From assembly GCA_003254925.1 (NCBI GenBank), contig QANZ01023381.1, forward strand, positions 1 through 64,000: a DNA stretch of 64,000 nt. The letters run 5' to 3'. This document shows positions 8,813 to 19,972 of the stretch, piece after piece (positions within the stretch are counted from its first letter, which is position 1; each line of letters begins with the position of its first letter). This stretch comes from Chamaecrista fasciculata (Eukaryota; Streptophyta; Magnoliopsida; Fabales; Fabaceae). The notes under the pieces are model-generated. The model saw only the letters and a list, made by a program, of their open reading frames with translations, did no database searches and was not told the DNA's origin. Position numbers and translations under genes: made by a program.

Positions 8813-10426
8813 ATGGCAACCCAAAATCATCATATTCATCTCTTCCTCCACTTCCAGCTCTTCTTCGTATCCCTCCTTGCTCCTCATTCTCTATCTCTCT
8901 CCCCCCAAGACTCATTCCTCCATTGCTTCTCCTCCTCCTCAAATTCCAACACCACCATTATTTCCCACATCGTCCTCACTCCTAACTCATCCTCCTACCA
9001 ACTCACCCTCCAATCCAAAATCAAAAACCTCAGATTCTTAAACCCCGATACCCCAAAACCCTTCCTCATCGTCACTCCAACCAACACTTCCCACATCCAA
9101 ACCACAATCCTCTGTTCCAAAAATCAAAACTTTAATCTCAGAGTCCGAAGTGGAGGCCACGACTATGAAGGCCTTTCCTACGTTTCAAACCAAAAACAAC
9201 CCTTCATAATCCTCGACCTCACCAACTTACGATCCATCCACGTTAACCTTAAAGATAAAACGGCGTGGGTTCAAGCAGGAGCCACTCTCGGAGAATTGTA
9301 CTACGCCATTGGTAAATCAAGCAACGTGCATGGCTTCCCCGCCGGACTCTGTCCCACTGTCGGTGTCGGAGGCCACGTCAGCGGCGGCGGGTTTGGTACT
9401 ATTTTCAGAAAATTCGGTTTGGCGGCGGATCAAGTCGTGGACGCCGAAATAATTGATTCCAATGGGAGAATCTTGAACAGAGCATCTATGGGGGAAGATC
9501 TTTTTTGGGCTATACGAGGTGGAGGAGGATCAAGCTTCGGTGTAATCACTGCATGGAAAGTCAAAATTGTGTCTGTCCCACAAAAAGTTACCATCTTTGA
9601 AGTTTCCAGAACCTTACAACAAAACGCCACCAATCTCTTCATGAAATGGCAGAGCATCGCACACAAGCTTCCTCAAGAGATGTTTCTTCATGCCTACATT
9701 GCGGTTGTGTCATCTTCTATAACAGTACAGATTTCATTCTCGGGGTTGTACCTAGGACAATCCGAAAGCGCGCTGTCTTTGATTAACGACAAGTTTTCAG
9801 AATTAAATTTGCAGAGGAATGACTGCAAGGAGATGAGCTGGATTCAATCTATTATATATTTTGCAGGGTACTCTGTAAATTCTTCAATGGAAGTTTTGCT
9901 TCAGAGAAACCAGACGATCCAGAGCTTTAAAATAAAGTCTGATTACGTGACGCAAGCCATCCCTATGTCGGGTTTAAAGGGTTTATGGAGGATGTTGATT
10001 GAATTGGAATCGCCGTCGATGATAATAACGCCTTATGGAGGGAGGATGAGTGAGATTTTGGAGACTGAAACTCCATTTCCACATAGGAGTGGGGTAATGT
10101 ATGGAATACAGTACTTAGTGTTTTGGAATTCAAGCGAAGAAGAAGAGACAAATAAGCATGTGAAGTTGATGAGGAAATTGTATGCGTATATGAAGCCTTA
10201 TGTGTCGAAGAATCCAAGGGCGGCGTATTTGAATTATAGGGATCTTGATTTGGGAGTTAACAAAGGGAACAATAATAATGGGAGAGGGGATTATGAAGAA
10301 GCGAGAAGATCGTGGGGTGCGAAATATTTCAAGAGTAATTTTGAAAGACTGGCCAAAGTGAAGGCTCAAGTTGATTCTGCTAACTTTTTCAGGAATGAAC
10401 AGAGCGTCCCACCCTTCTCTTCATGA
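8813..10426 (+). CDS. BBE-like FAD-linked oxidase (BBE-a)
   Basis: This is a secreted flavoprotein of the berberine bridge enzyme-like family (537 residues, the usual family length, with no introns as is common). A hydrophobic signal peptide covers about residues 8-30. The FAD-binding domain follows, with SGGHDYEG giving the 8-alpha-histidyl link at His116 and GLCPTVGVGGH giving the 6-S-cysteinyl link at Cys180. Val183 occupies Cys+3, the position that controls oxygen access in this family, so an oxidase is predicted. The C-terminal BBE domain has GIQY (Gln433) and NYRDLD, whose Tyr475 matches the proposed catalytic base of relatives. The lysine usual two residues before that Gln is Gly here. 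Substrate unknown: family members oxidise monolignols, oligosaccharides or specialised metabolites. It is the tandem twin of BBE-b. The start is the first ATG, in good context (AACATGGC). Confidence 0.95.
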   Translation: MATQNHHIHLFLHFQLFFVSLLAPHSLSLSPQDSFLHCFSSSSNSNTTIISHIVLTPNSSSYQLTLQSKIKNLRFLNPDTPKPFLIVTPTNTSHIQTTILCSKNQNFNLRVRSGGHDYEGLSYVSNQKQPFIILDLTNLRSIHVNLKDKTAWVQAGATLGELYYAIGKSSNVHGFPAGLCPTVGVGGHVSGGGFGTIFRKFGLAADQVVDAEIIDSNGRILNRASMGEDLFWAIRGGGGSSFGVITAWKVKIVSVPQKVTIFEVSRTLQQNATNLFMKWQSIAHKLPQEMFLHAYIAVVSSSITVQISFSGLYLGQSESALSLINDKFSELNLQRNDCKEMSWIQSIIYFAGYSVNSSMEVLLQRNQTIQSFKIKSDYVTQAIPMSGLKGLWRMLIELESPSMIITPYGGRMSEILETETPFPHRSGVMYGIQYLVFWNSSEEEETNKHVKLMRKLYAYMKPYVSKNPRAAYLNYRDLDLGVNKGNNNNGRGDYEEARRSWGAKYFKSNFERLAKVKAQVDSANFFRNEQSVPPFSS

Positions 10427-10662
10427 ATTATATTATGAGAGATTTTATATATGGTGAATTAGATAAGGAGATTGACAAGTTAATATTTAATATATGATTA
10501 AAGGTTTTAAATAACGGATTGGTTTCAACTTCCAACTGAGTTAGACCGTTAACATATAAATAAATTAAAAAAAATAAAATAAATATTGCATGAACATAGT
10601 AAAACAATAAAATATAATAATTAATAATTTAATAGATAATAATTATATCGTTAAAAAGTAAA

Positions 10663-11126
10663 GGCCAAAGTTTAAATTTGGTCTTATATATTTTTCTCAG
10701 TTCCCAATATGGTTCTGTATATTTTTTTTGTTGTAGTTGTGGTCCTATATCTTTGCAAAAGGTCCTAATTTTGGTCATATATATTTTAGCCAAGTTGCAC
10801 AATTAGTCCCATATCTTTATAAAAAGATCAACTAATAGTTGATAGTTTTATAAAGATATGAGATCACTTCTAAACTTGACCCAAATATATAGAACCAATA
10901 ATGCAATTAACCTAAAGATATGAGACCAAATTTGTAAAAAAAAAAAAGATATGGGACCACATTGAAACTTGACCCAGAGATATGAGACTAAAAGTTGAAC
11001 AAAAAAAGATATGAGATCAAAATGAAACCTAACCCAGAGATGTGGAATCAAATGTGTAACAATAAAAGATATGAGACTAAATTGAGAACTGAGTAAGAGA
11101 TATGAGACTAAATTTGTACTTTAGCC
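10663..11126. mobile_element. 464-bp GGCCAAAG-type TIR element with 10-bp TSD
   Basis: It starts GGCCAAAGTTTAAATTTGG and ends ACTAAATTTGTACTTTAGCC. The inside consists of repeated GATATGAGACTAAA-like phrases. The direct repeat AAAAAGTAAA flanks it exactly at 10653-10662 and 11127-11136. It lies about 240 bases past the stop codon of BBE-a and carries no gene. Confidence 0.8.
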
Positions 11127-11136
11127 AAAAAGTAAA

Positions 11137-12430
11137 TGTATAAGATATATATATATATATATTTCCAAAAAGTAAATGTATAAGATATATATATATATTT
11201 TATAATTTAATTATTTATTTTATTTTTTGAATACGCAAATATTTTTTATTGTTATCTATATCTTTCTCTTTAGAGTTTAGCCATTCTCTCATATATGGTT
11301 GAGCAGCAACTTCTGTCTTCGGCGACAGTAGCAGCACCTTCCATCCACGATAGCGGCTGCAGCTTCAGTCCAACAGTGTCCATCCACAGCACAACCCTAA
11401 ACCTCATTTTTTATATTTGAATTATAAGGTAAATTTCATTTTGATATCCAAAACTTTTTAATTACTTTCATTTTAATCCTCAAGTTTTTCCATTTGTTCC
11501 ACCATTTGATCAAAACATGATTTCGTATAGCTTTGATCGTTATCTTTGATCTGCATAGTTGAGATTGACAATTTCTCTCTTGTATGTGTTTTTTAATAAA
11601 TGAATTGAAAGAAAGAAAGAAACATTTATCATTTTAGTCACAAATTATAAATAAAATTTTGATGGATTAGTTACTCTTTCTTTTTAAGAATTAATATTTT
11701 TTTCTTTATCTGTGAGCTTATTTTTTAAGACATGTATGCAATAAAAATTGTTCAGGTCAAATTTCAAATCTTTTTGTGAAGTTAAAATAGTCATTTAATT
11801 TTTAAAATCACTGAAAATATGGTGGTTTTTGCTTTTAACGTTTCAAATAATTTTTAAAAATCTTGTACCAAAATAGAAAACAAAGAAACCAAACACATTC
11901 TTAAGCTTTTTAACCCTGTCATTTACAATTTGAAATTTGTCCAAAATCATTAAAAAAAAGGCATTTTAAAATACGAATAAAATTATTGAGATGGTCTAAT
12001 ACTTGAAAAATAGAGTTTTAATTGTGTTAATAACTGAATATATTATTTTATTGAAATAATACTTTATGTTTTTTTGAACCAAAAATTTTAATTTTTATAT
12101 TCTCAAAATAATAACAAAAAATGATATAAACTGTAGCTTATTTTAGTTAGAATAAGAAATAAAAGCCTTGGCCCAACAAAAGCTGATTATGTTTAGCCTG
12201 AATAACAAAGGAGGGTTTATACTTTATAGGGAAAATGAAGCTGGCCCAACTTCACAACAGTCCAAACACTTGAATTGGGCCAAAATGAAAATAAAAAAGG
12301 TTGAATGACTAAACACTTAAATTGGGCCAAAATAAAAATAAAAAAGGTTTAGTGACTCACCTTTCATGTTTTGATAACAGCTTGGTGAAAAACTTATGAA
12401 TTGGAAAAAAAAAANTGAAAAAGTAATTTA
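11137..12430. other. AT-rich intergenic sequence
   Basis: TA microsatellites at 11147-11162 and 11189-11200 lie within a short direct repeat that includes AAAAAGTAAATGTATAAG. A GC-richer patch at 11310-11400 encodes nothing recognisable. A direct repeat with TTGGGCCAAAATGAAAATAA-like units lies at about 12270-12350. No gene seen. Confidence 0.5.
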
Positions 12431-12489
12431 ATTATACAACTGAAAAATTAATTATATCAAGTAACAAAAAATTATACAAGTCATCCGCC

Positions 12490-15241
12490 TCATCCTGGGG
12501 TAAATCTATTTGGAGGGTTGAGCGTGCCTCGATCACGTAGATAGGGCGGTGAGAAAAATGTTTGTGGTGGATGCATGTCAGCCTGTGAAAATGTTTGTGA
12601 ATGTGGTGAATGCATGTCAGCCTGTGAAAATGTTTGTGAATGTGGTGGATGCATGTCGGCCTGTGAAAATGTTTGTGAATCAGGAGGAGGCATATCATGC
12701 TGTGAAAGATATACAGGAGGCATGTCGTGCTGCACTGTATAGTCAGGATCCGTCAACAAGTCCAGGAAAGGTAGCTGCGGAAGGCGGGACGACAACTCCG
12801 CGATGTCTAACGAGGCCGGACGTGCCGAAGAACCACCACTGTAGTATGCTGAACTAGAAAAACTGCCGAATGAACCAAAATTCTCTTGCTGCTGAGGAAG
12901 AGATACACCAAGTGACAAGTCTGGGTAACCAAAATTCTGCTACGGAAGAGATACCCCAAGTGACAAGTCCGGGTAACCAAAATTCTGCAAACGGCGGGAA
13001 GACGACTCCGGGACGTCTAACGTGGCCAAAGTACCACCGTCGTAGAACGAGGACGAAGTCCCACCACCACTTAAGTATGTCGTCAAACCACAAAAATCGG
13101 GGGGTGCATGCCTATGCGATCGCTGATAAGGCGGCTCCTGGTAAGCAGGGACGACACATGGTATGTATGTGTCTGTGGCTCCTCATGTGCCGGGGGGTGC
13201 GATGGCGGCGACGGCTGATCGTAAATTACCTGTTGTGGTTGTCTAGCCAAATAATGCCCTTGCCGCCACCTCTTGTTTCTTGGTAGTGACTGTGTCAGAG
13301 GAATTTCTGGCAAATTAACGTCTGGCCTGGCGGGTGCCTGATGATTGCGTGCCAGCATGTTCCCATGTGCCTCCAGCCCCTCACCTAATGCCTCCTGACA
13401 TTAATAGAAATGCTCCTGACTTGGTCGGCTAATTCTGAAACAGTGGCCTCTGGATTGTTAGCATGTTCTTCCAGCCTGTCCAAACCGTCAACCTGCATGA
13501 AGTCGTAAACATAAGTGATTATACGACAAAAATATTAAATACACGATCACGGGAAATTAAATATGATTTACGCACCGCATACATGATGGCTCCACCCATG
13601 GGGTCCAACCATCGCCATGTGTGCCTTCTGTACCACTTGAGGTACTGATCAAGCCTAACCAATGGCCTAGACGGCGCATTTATACTAAAGACGGTATTAT
13701 TCCGCTGGGCCCAAGACATGACAAATGGATGATGTCTATTTTCCCAGTCAACTTGGGTTTGTCCTCTAAGATCTCTTCCGTGATAACTCAAGTTGTCTAA
13801 GTTCACTCCAGGACTAGGAAGGTGCTAGTGCATCTGAAACTGTCGCAGCACTCGATCAGGGTGGTGTCACTCGACTATATGCATACATAACAACGGACAT
13901 GAGGACCGCCACACAGAAGAGTTCTGCAGGCAGTAGTCAGGGATGCGGGCTGCCACGACGGCATCATTGTCATATGGTTGCCACACGAACTGGAAAAAGG
14001 CATCGTTAAGCATAATGAAATAAAAATTAAAATTATACAATATAGTAATAATTGTCATGCATACTTCACGCCCTTGATGATGATCAATCCACTAGCGGTA
14101 CCACAGTACAGATTCATCCCGTGGCAAGAAATGGTTAAGAATTGCAGCCCACCTACACGTAAATGAAAAACATTAGTATAATATAGTAAAAATTATAATG
14201 TCAATGGAAGGGATAACATGAATATACACGGAAACACATATACTGGTGTCCCAAAGGCGGTGGTGGATAGCCCCACTCCACATACGGATCTCGGGCGGGT
14301 GGTTCGTTTCTGGGATGTGGGGCTAATGACGGGAATCGATCCCAAGCCCATAGGTGTATAAGAAGGATGCAACCGCCCATCCCCTTGGCCTCAGGTTTCG
14401 TGGAATCACATATGTCGCTATACAAGTTTGATAATACAGCCGAACCCCAACTGTATCCCCTGCACAACTCGAGGTTCTCCAGGAAACGCAGGTACATGCA
14501 GTGCACTAAATTACCTGACTGGTCAGGTATCAACCAGCCGCCGATCATGCGTAGTATATACGCTCGTGCAAACTGCTGCACCTGCTCCTCTGTGGGATTT
14601 TGTGGAAATCGTCGTGCATTAAAATTGTCAAATAACCAGCCCATTTTCAACCGCTGTCCTTTAAACATGTTTTTGTGGGGTGTGTGACCCAAAAGTCGGC
14701 CGACCTAATGTCTCCAATCTCCATCTGTATGACCAATAACTGGGTCCCCATAAAACAGTAGTCCCAGCTGTATGGCGACATCCTAGAGAGTGATCGTGCA
14801 CTCTCCCTACGGCATATGAAACGTGTGGGTCTCCGGTCGCCATCGTTCGACTAGAGTAGAAATCAAGCCGACCTCAAATTTAAAAGTGGTGGCCACAATG
14901 CAGGAGACCCCATAAAACCCAACACTCATCAAATATGGTACGATACGCGGATGCAGCTCACCGTGAAACTGCTGAGTACGTGTGCATTGGCGTAGCGTGA
15001 GAGTACGGGCCGACTCCTGCAATATGATAACAGAAGGGTATTAAAAGATATATAGAAGCAATTAATTAAGCGTATGAAAAAAAAATTAGTAAACAAATAA
15101 CCAAATAATTAACCGTACATTGCCATTCCAAACGTGCATCGCGATATGTCAGTCCGTTAAATAGAGCACGCTTCGGTCGTGTGGCAGCAGGCTGACGATG
15201 CGCCTTTGTTGTCTCTGATTACGATCAAGTCTGTTGGCCAT
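12490..15241 (-). pseudogene. Plant mobile domain (PMD/MAIN-like) gene of a MULE, broken
   Basis: PMD proteins are related to MAIN and MAIL1 and to the genes often mislabelled protein phosphatase 7 long form; many travel inside Mutator-like elements. From the ATG at 15241 the - strand gives a DRSVLYLTD start. An exon near 15022-14700 follows with HPRIVPYLMSVGFYGV and LVERWRPETHTFH, then GWLFDNFNARRFP and an aromatic block near 13800-13520 (YLKWYRRHTWRWLDP). The C-terminus is low-complexity, with three copies of a 13-residue unit (SQTFSQADMHPPH-like) at 12550-12690. At least four in-frame stops interrupt conserved positions, one after LTD and others in the CTITL region, so the gene is dead. 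Exon borders were only partly worked out. Confidence 0.75.
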
Positions 15242-15284
15242 CTTTACTACAAACGAATATATATATTGAAATTAAAAATCATCC

Positions 15285-15445
15285 ACAATCATCCATAAAA
15301 ATCATTTACATTATCCATAAAAATCATCCATAATCATCTATAAAAATCACTTATATTATCCATAAAAATCATCCATAATCATCCATAAAAATCACTTACA
15401 TTATCCATAAAAATCATCCATAATCATCCATAAAAATTACTTACA
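15285..15445. repeat. 45-bp tandem repeat inside the MULE
   Basis: About four copies of a unit containing CATCCATAATCATCCATAAA lie between the PMD gene and the transposase fragment. They have no coding role. Confidence 0.7.
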
Positions 15446-15475
15446 TTAAAAATAAAAGTTTACAAATACATAAAT

Positions 15476-16402
15476 TTACAAATTTCTATTTCGTTGTGGA
15501 CACCTTTTCTTATTGTGTCCAACGCCCTTACATCTGCTACATCTAATAGTCCCAACTGGTTCCCTGGCGTCCATCTCGTTGTGAATGCGGGCCTCTTTGG
15601 GTCGACCATATTTGCTCCTCCGTTTCACGGGGTCCGGCCACACGGTTGGACCCATGTACGGCGGCCATGATGAGACGTCGCCAAGAGGTTGAAAGTGGGT
15701 GTTATATGCCTGTATCATTGTATCCAATCGGAAGCATGGATGTATGTAAGCCAACGAGTCCCAACCCATACGCACACAAGCAGCCACTGCGTGCACACAG
15801 GGGTAATGTTTTGCTTGAAATGCCCCACAATCACACCTATGGGCTCGAAGCTCAAGTTTATATGTCCGTCCGACTTGAGAAGTACTTTCATCGTAAGGGT
15901 CGAGGACTTCAAATAAAAGGCTCTCTGCATCGAACTGTGTGACACGCAGTGAGGATGATCGAGCTATGTTCTTGTCCATTGCAACCCTTACGGTCTCGGA
16001 GTGGACCTTGCCGGTTTGTAGCTGAGCTACATATGTCTCACGACGTTCCTGGAAGAACCTGTTCAGCCGGTAATATGAGCCTTGGACGACACCCATTAAT
16101 AGTAACTTCCGGAATCCTTTGAACACGCAGTTGATACACTCAACCAGGTTTGTCGTCATGTGGTAGAAGCGACGACCCTCGTTGTAGGATTGCATCCATT
16201 GCTCCCTCGGAGGCAAGTAGTTGTAACACTCAAGGTTTATCAACTCCAACTCTCCCAAAAGAGAATCTGCCTTATCCTGCCGGAGTTGGTAACCTGTATT
16301 TGTATAATTAGTGACTGACAACATATACAGCTTCAGTAGAGCAAAATTAGCGATAGATAAAATAACATGACTATATATCAAGCATCTGACTGTCGTTGCC
16401 AT
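15476..16402 (-). pseudogene. MuDR-type transposase C-terminal fragment
   Basis: The frame from about 16293 (after a TACAG acceptor) to 15476 encodes the last third of a Mutator-like transposase. It has the HMTTNLVECINCVFKG helix, the SWIM zinc finger CDC-x6-YPCVHAVAAC, and near the end a CCHC knuckle, CSRCKGVGHNKKRCP. The residues before 16293 do not look like transposase and are probably intron. The upstream DDE catalytic part is missing from the window, replaced by about 1 kb of AT-rich sequence, so the element cannot make its own transposase. The PMD gene follows on the same strand 235 bases downstream, giving the usual MULE-with-PMD layout. Confidence 0.85.
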
Positions 16403-16429
16403 TTTTCTCTAATAAATAAAATTTAAATA

Positions 16430-17460
16430 CAATTATCATCTAAAATGGAATTATATTTATGATAATAAAATTCTAGCATTGTCTAAAATATTATATCTAA
16501 AAAACAAGTTGTATCAATTATTTTAAAGTTATCTAAAATTTTCTCTAACAAATAAATTAATAATAATATTCAACAATTAAATTTCTAACCATATTATCTA
16601 TTTTCTTATCTAAACAAAAAATTAATTAACATTATCTAACAATATTATCTTTAACAAATATATATTATTCTTCAACATTATCTATGTTATACAATATTTT
16701 TTTAAATCTAACAATTTTATTTAAACTAATATATCAATCCAAATCAAACCACATTATTTTTCTACAACATCAAAAAAGTAATCTCAAACAAATAATTTAT
16801 TTAATAACATTATCTAACAAGTTAATCTCTAACAATATTTTCTAATACTAAATCTAACAATTTTATCTCTAGTAATATTATTTCAAGATTATCTAATATT
16901 TCATCTAACAAACCTATTTTCTAAAATATCTACTATTTTACCTAACATACCATTATTATTTCTCTAATTAACCAACTACTAAATAATTTATTTACCAAAA
17001 AAATCAATTTTCCTAACAATAAAATATTATTTTCGAAATTATTTAATATTTAATATTTAAAATATTAATTTCGAAATTAATTAATATTTAAACCAACTAA
17101 ATTAAATCAACTTTGTCTTACTAAATTGTCTTAAAATTTAAAATCATTTTCTAAATTTATCTAACAAAATATCAACAAAAATTACTAACATTATCTAACA
17201 AAATATCAACAAAAATTACTAACATCATCTAACAAAATATCAACAAAAATTACTAACATCATCTAACAAAATATCAACAAAAATTACTAACATCATCTAA
17301 CATAATATTAACAAAAATTACTAACATCATCTAACAAAATATCAACAAAAATTACTAACATAAAAATTTATGAAATAAACATACAACTTCCAAAAACAAA
17401 TTAATAACATCATCTAACAAAATATCAACAAAAATTACTAACATAAGATACTTACATTTT
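16430..17460 (-). other. AT-rich intron-like region with 34-bp tandem repeat
   Basis: This stretch is extremely AT-rich. At 17155-17445 there are about seven imperfect copies of a 34-bp unit containing CAAAATATCAACAAAAATTA. On the - strand it is preceded by two short exon-like stretches that end in strong donor sites (AT then GTAAGTA at about 17630 and 17450). It is therefore likely intron or deleted interior of the MULE. Confidence 0.5.
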
Positions 17461-17639
17461 TAGTCCTTTTTTAAATTCTTCTTTTTTTGGCCTTCTTCTC
17501 CTCCTTTTTTAACTAACAAAAAAAAATATAACAACAATTATTTTAAATTAATAACATCATAAATTTATTAAAACAAGCAAAAAAAAAAATTTCAATTAAA
17601 GTAAAATTAAACAAAAAAAATACTTACATCTTTTTCCTT

Positions 17640-17822
17640 TACTTGTCTACTTCTTCTCTTCTTTGGGACTAAATCTATCTCACTCTCAAACTCTCTCTCA
17701 CTTTCACTCTCAAACTCACCCAAAACTCTCCCAAATTTCTCTCTTCTCGGCTGCCTTCAAACTCTCTCTCACTTTCCCTAATTTTTTTTCAAAAAACTCT
17801 ACCCCCCGGTTTATATAGAGGA
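17640..17822 (-). promoter_or_regulatory. Putative MULE promoter and 5' UTR
   Basis: On the - strand CTATATAAACC at 17811-17820 is a good TATA box. It is followed by about 170 bases of GAGA-rich leader that end at a strong donor (AAGAT, GTAAGTA). The leader points toward the transposase and PMD remnants. Confidence 0.5.
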
Positions 17823-17837
17823 GGTAAATGCCTCCTC

Positions 17838-17998
17838 TGAAGTGACCACACGATCACGGGCCACACGATCTCGTGACCGTGTGGTCAAATCACTGACACA
17901 CACAGCGTGTGTCAGTGAAATCGCAGTGTTTCCTGCAACTTCAGAAATCGCAGGAAACCCTGCGATTTCACTGACACACGCACAGCGCATGCAGTTTG
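17838..17998. repeat. Cluster of palindromes upstream of the MULE promoter
   Basis: Three inverted repeats stand in a row. GACCACACGATCACG pairs with CGTGACCGTGTGGTC; CACTGACACACA pairs with TGTGTCAGTG across a short centre; and GAAATCGCAG pairs with CTGCGATTTC, with CACTGACACAC repeated outside. GC content is well above the neighbourhood. Confidence 0.75.
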
Positions 17999-18489
17999 AC
18001 CTGCGTCTAGAAGAATTATTTTTTTTTAGGGGTGATGTGACTCCTTTTTTATTTTTATTTTTTTGTATTATAAAAATAGAAAAACCGGTGATTGTGAAGT
18101 CATTTTCTAATAGAAAGCTTCGAATCGATGATGTGTTGAAAGTGCAAATGATAAATCTTCTCCACAATATATACGATATACAAAAGGGTGATTGATAGTT
18201 ATATATCAACTTGCCGATGCCAACACCAATGCCAATGCCAGGTCACCCAAAAATGTCGTCCATCGTCATGTTGTGTTGACCAATCAGCAGATTCGGCCCA
18301 AAACTAAATACCAATAATTTTATTTTTTTATGCAAATCTTAATCAAATATCTTTTGTACAAAAATAAAAATTTAAATGATCTTTCATCACTCTTGAAAAC
18401 CTAAATATTATTTGCACGATAATTAAATTAAAGTTCAAATGGTTGTCGTTTTCTTTTTATGAGTATTCATGCTCTCGCATATTGAGCTG

Positions 18490-18720
18490 TTTATTTTTAA
18501 TACTATTATGTCCTACACAGAACGGCAAGACCAAAAGCAGACAAGTCGTTCCCTTTGTGTTTTTGAAGCTGAGACTGAAGAAAATTGCTGATGCATTCGA
18601 AGAGAATGGTATTATCTTAAATGAAGAATCTCTTCATTTACACATTGGAATTCCCCAATGCTATGCTACATGTTGTTGAATTCAAAAATCAGAATAGTAC
18701 ATGGGAAATTCTACGGAAAG
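18490..18720 (+). pseudogene. Exon-like fragment, uninterrupted copy
   Basis: An open stretch reads KKIADAFEENGIILNEESLH, in the same sequence context as 3776-5400 but without insertions. It has no recognisable start, splice pattern or partner exons, and I do not recognise the protein. It marks the beginning of the second tandem unit. Confidence 0.5.
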
Positions 18721-18885
18721 CTTTCAGCTTTTAGCCTTTTACTTTTCAATTATTCTATAGTGGTTAAAAAAAGTAATTTTATACTTTGAAATAAAACATA
18801 AATTTTAAGACAATTTATTAATTTAAAGTTTAGATTTCTTAACAATTGTGATTCTACATAAAATAATTTCACTAGATATATACTC

Positions 18886-18965
18886 TCAATTCAGGCAAAA
18901 AAAAAAAGATATATACTCCCAAGAANCAATTCAGGCAAAAAAAAAAAAGATATATACTCCCAAGA
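18886..18965 (+). repeat. Short direct repeat with an N
   Basis: CAATTCAGGCAAAAAAAAAA followed by GATATATACTCCCAAGAA occurs twice in a row, with one undetermined base at the junction. It may be an assembly artefact around the homopolymer. Confidence 0.6.
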
Positions 18966-19158
18966 ATAGAGTTTTAATAATGATAATAGATTTTACACAG
19001 CCTATTTAGTAGTTAAAAGGTTTTAATGTCCAAAATCTGCTGCATGTCATTATCAAATCCTTATATCTTTAGTATAAAATGATTTCAATCTTAAACTTTC
19101 TTTATATACCTCTATAAAATTTGTAAGGTAACAAAATATCTTTAATATATATATATAT

Positions 19159-19664
19159 GGTCAATTTACGTTTTTGAACCCTTATCTTTAGGATAAGTTG
19201 CAATTCAGTCTTCTATCTTCAGTTTTTCTAAAAGTTCACTCTTTGGTCCCAAATTCACTTTCAGGTCCGATTTGATCTTATTTGTTAATGGTCTCAACTG
19301 GACAAAAAAGTGACTCATCAAAAGTAACACATAGCTTCAAACTTATCACATTCAAACTTGAAAAGAGAAAAATATGACCAACTTTGCACGTTCGATTGTA
19401 AAATGAGAGGCTAACTTTTTGAGTTCAATTTAATCTTGATTGTTGACAGTTCTAATAATTGGACAGATAAATTACTCGTAAAAAATAACACGTAACTTGA
19501 GACTGATCATTTAATAAATTTTTTTTAAAAAAATATAATTACATTCAACTATCAAATTAAAAAGTAAAACTTTTAAATAAATAGTTGAACCAAAAACACA
19601 AAAAATAAAACAAAAGGCTTGTTGCAACTTAGCTAAAATTAAAAGACCAAAAATATATTTTGCC
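19159..19664. mobile_element. GGCCAAAG-type TIR element upstream of BBE-b
   Basis: This is a homologue of 7584-8093 and 1760-2256, with ends GGTCAATTTACG and AATATATTTTGCCC. It sits at the matching position in the second unit, so it was inserted before the duplication. Confidence 0.65.
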
Positions 19665-19874
19665 CAATATATACATAATCTCTCTACCATAATTCATCTC
19701 CATCATGAAAGAAATCTTTTGCCACAAGTTATTTGTTTATTAAATAAAAAAATAACCTCGTAGAAATTTACTACTTACCACCAAACTTTTTTTTTTTACG
19801 AGTAAGTGCTCCTTGAGCCGCGAGGCCTGTCATAACCCTATATTGGGGCCCCATCCCCTCACCTAAATTTTCTG

Positions 19875-19972
19875 TTAATATATATATAGCTAATTACTCT
19901 ATAACTCCTCCTCATAATCAATCTCCCTCCATCTAGCTAGTTTTCTTTCTCCACACACAAGTCAAATAAAAC
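19875..19972 (+). promoter_or_regulatory. BBE-b core promoter and 5' leader
   Basis: AATATATATATAGC at about 19878-19891 is followed by TAATTACTC and a pyrimidine-rich leader like that of BBE-a. The leader ends AAACATGGC. The MITE beside the BBE-a promoter is absent. Confidence 0.5.

Noticed and set aside
12870-13286. Open frame of 138 codons on the + strand
   Set aside because: It lies opposite the low-complexity end of the PMD gene. The - strand frame has recurring FGYPDLSLGVSLPQQ units and fits the family, so this is a mirror frame.
15646-15942. Open frames on the + strand within 15.6-15.9 kb
   Set aside because: They are antisense to the SWIM-finger part of the transposase and have no recognised motif.
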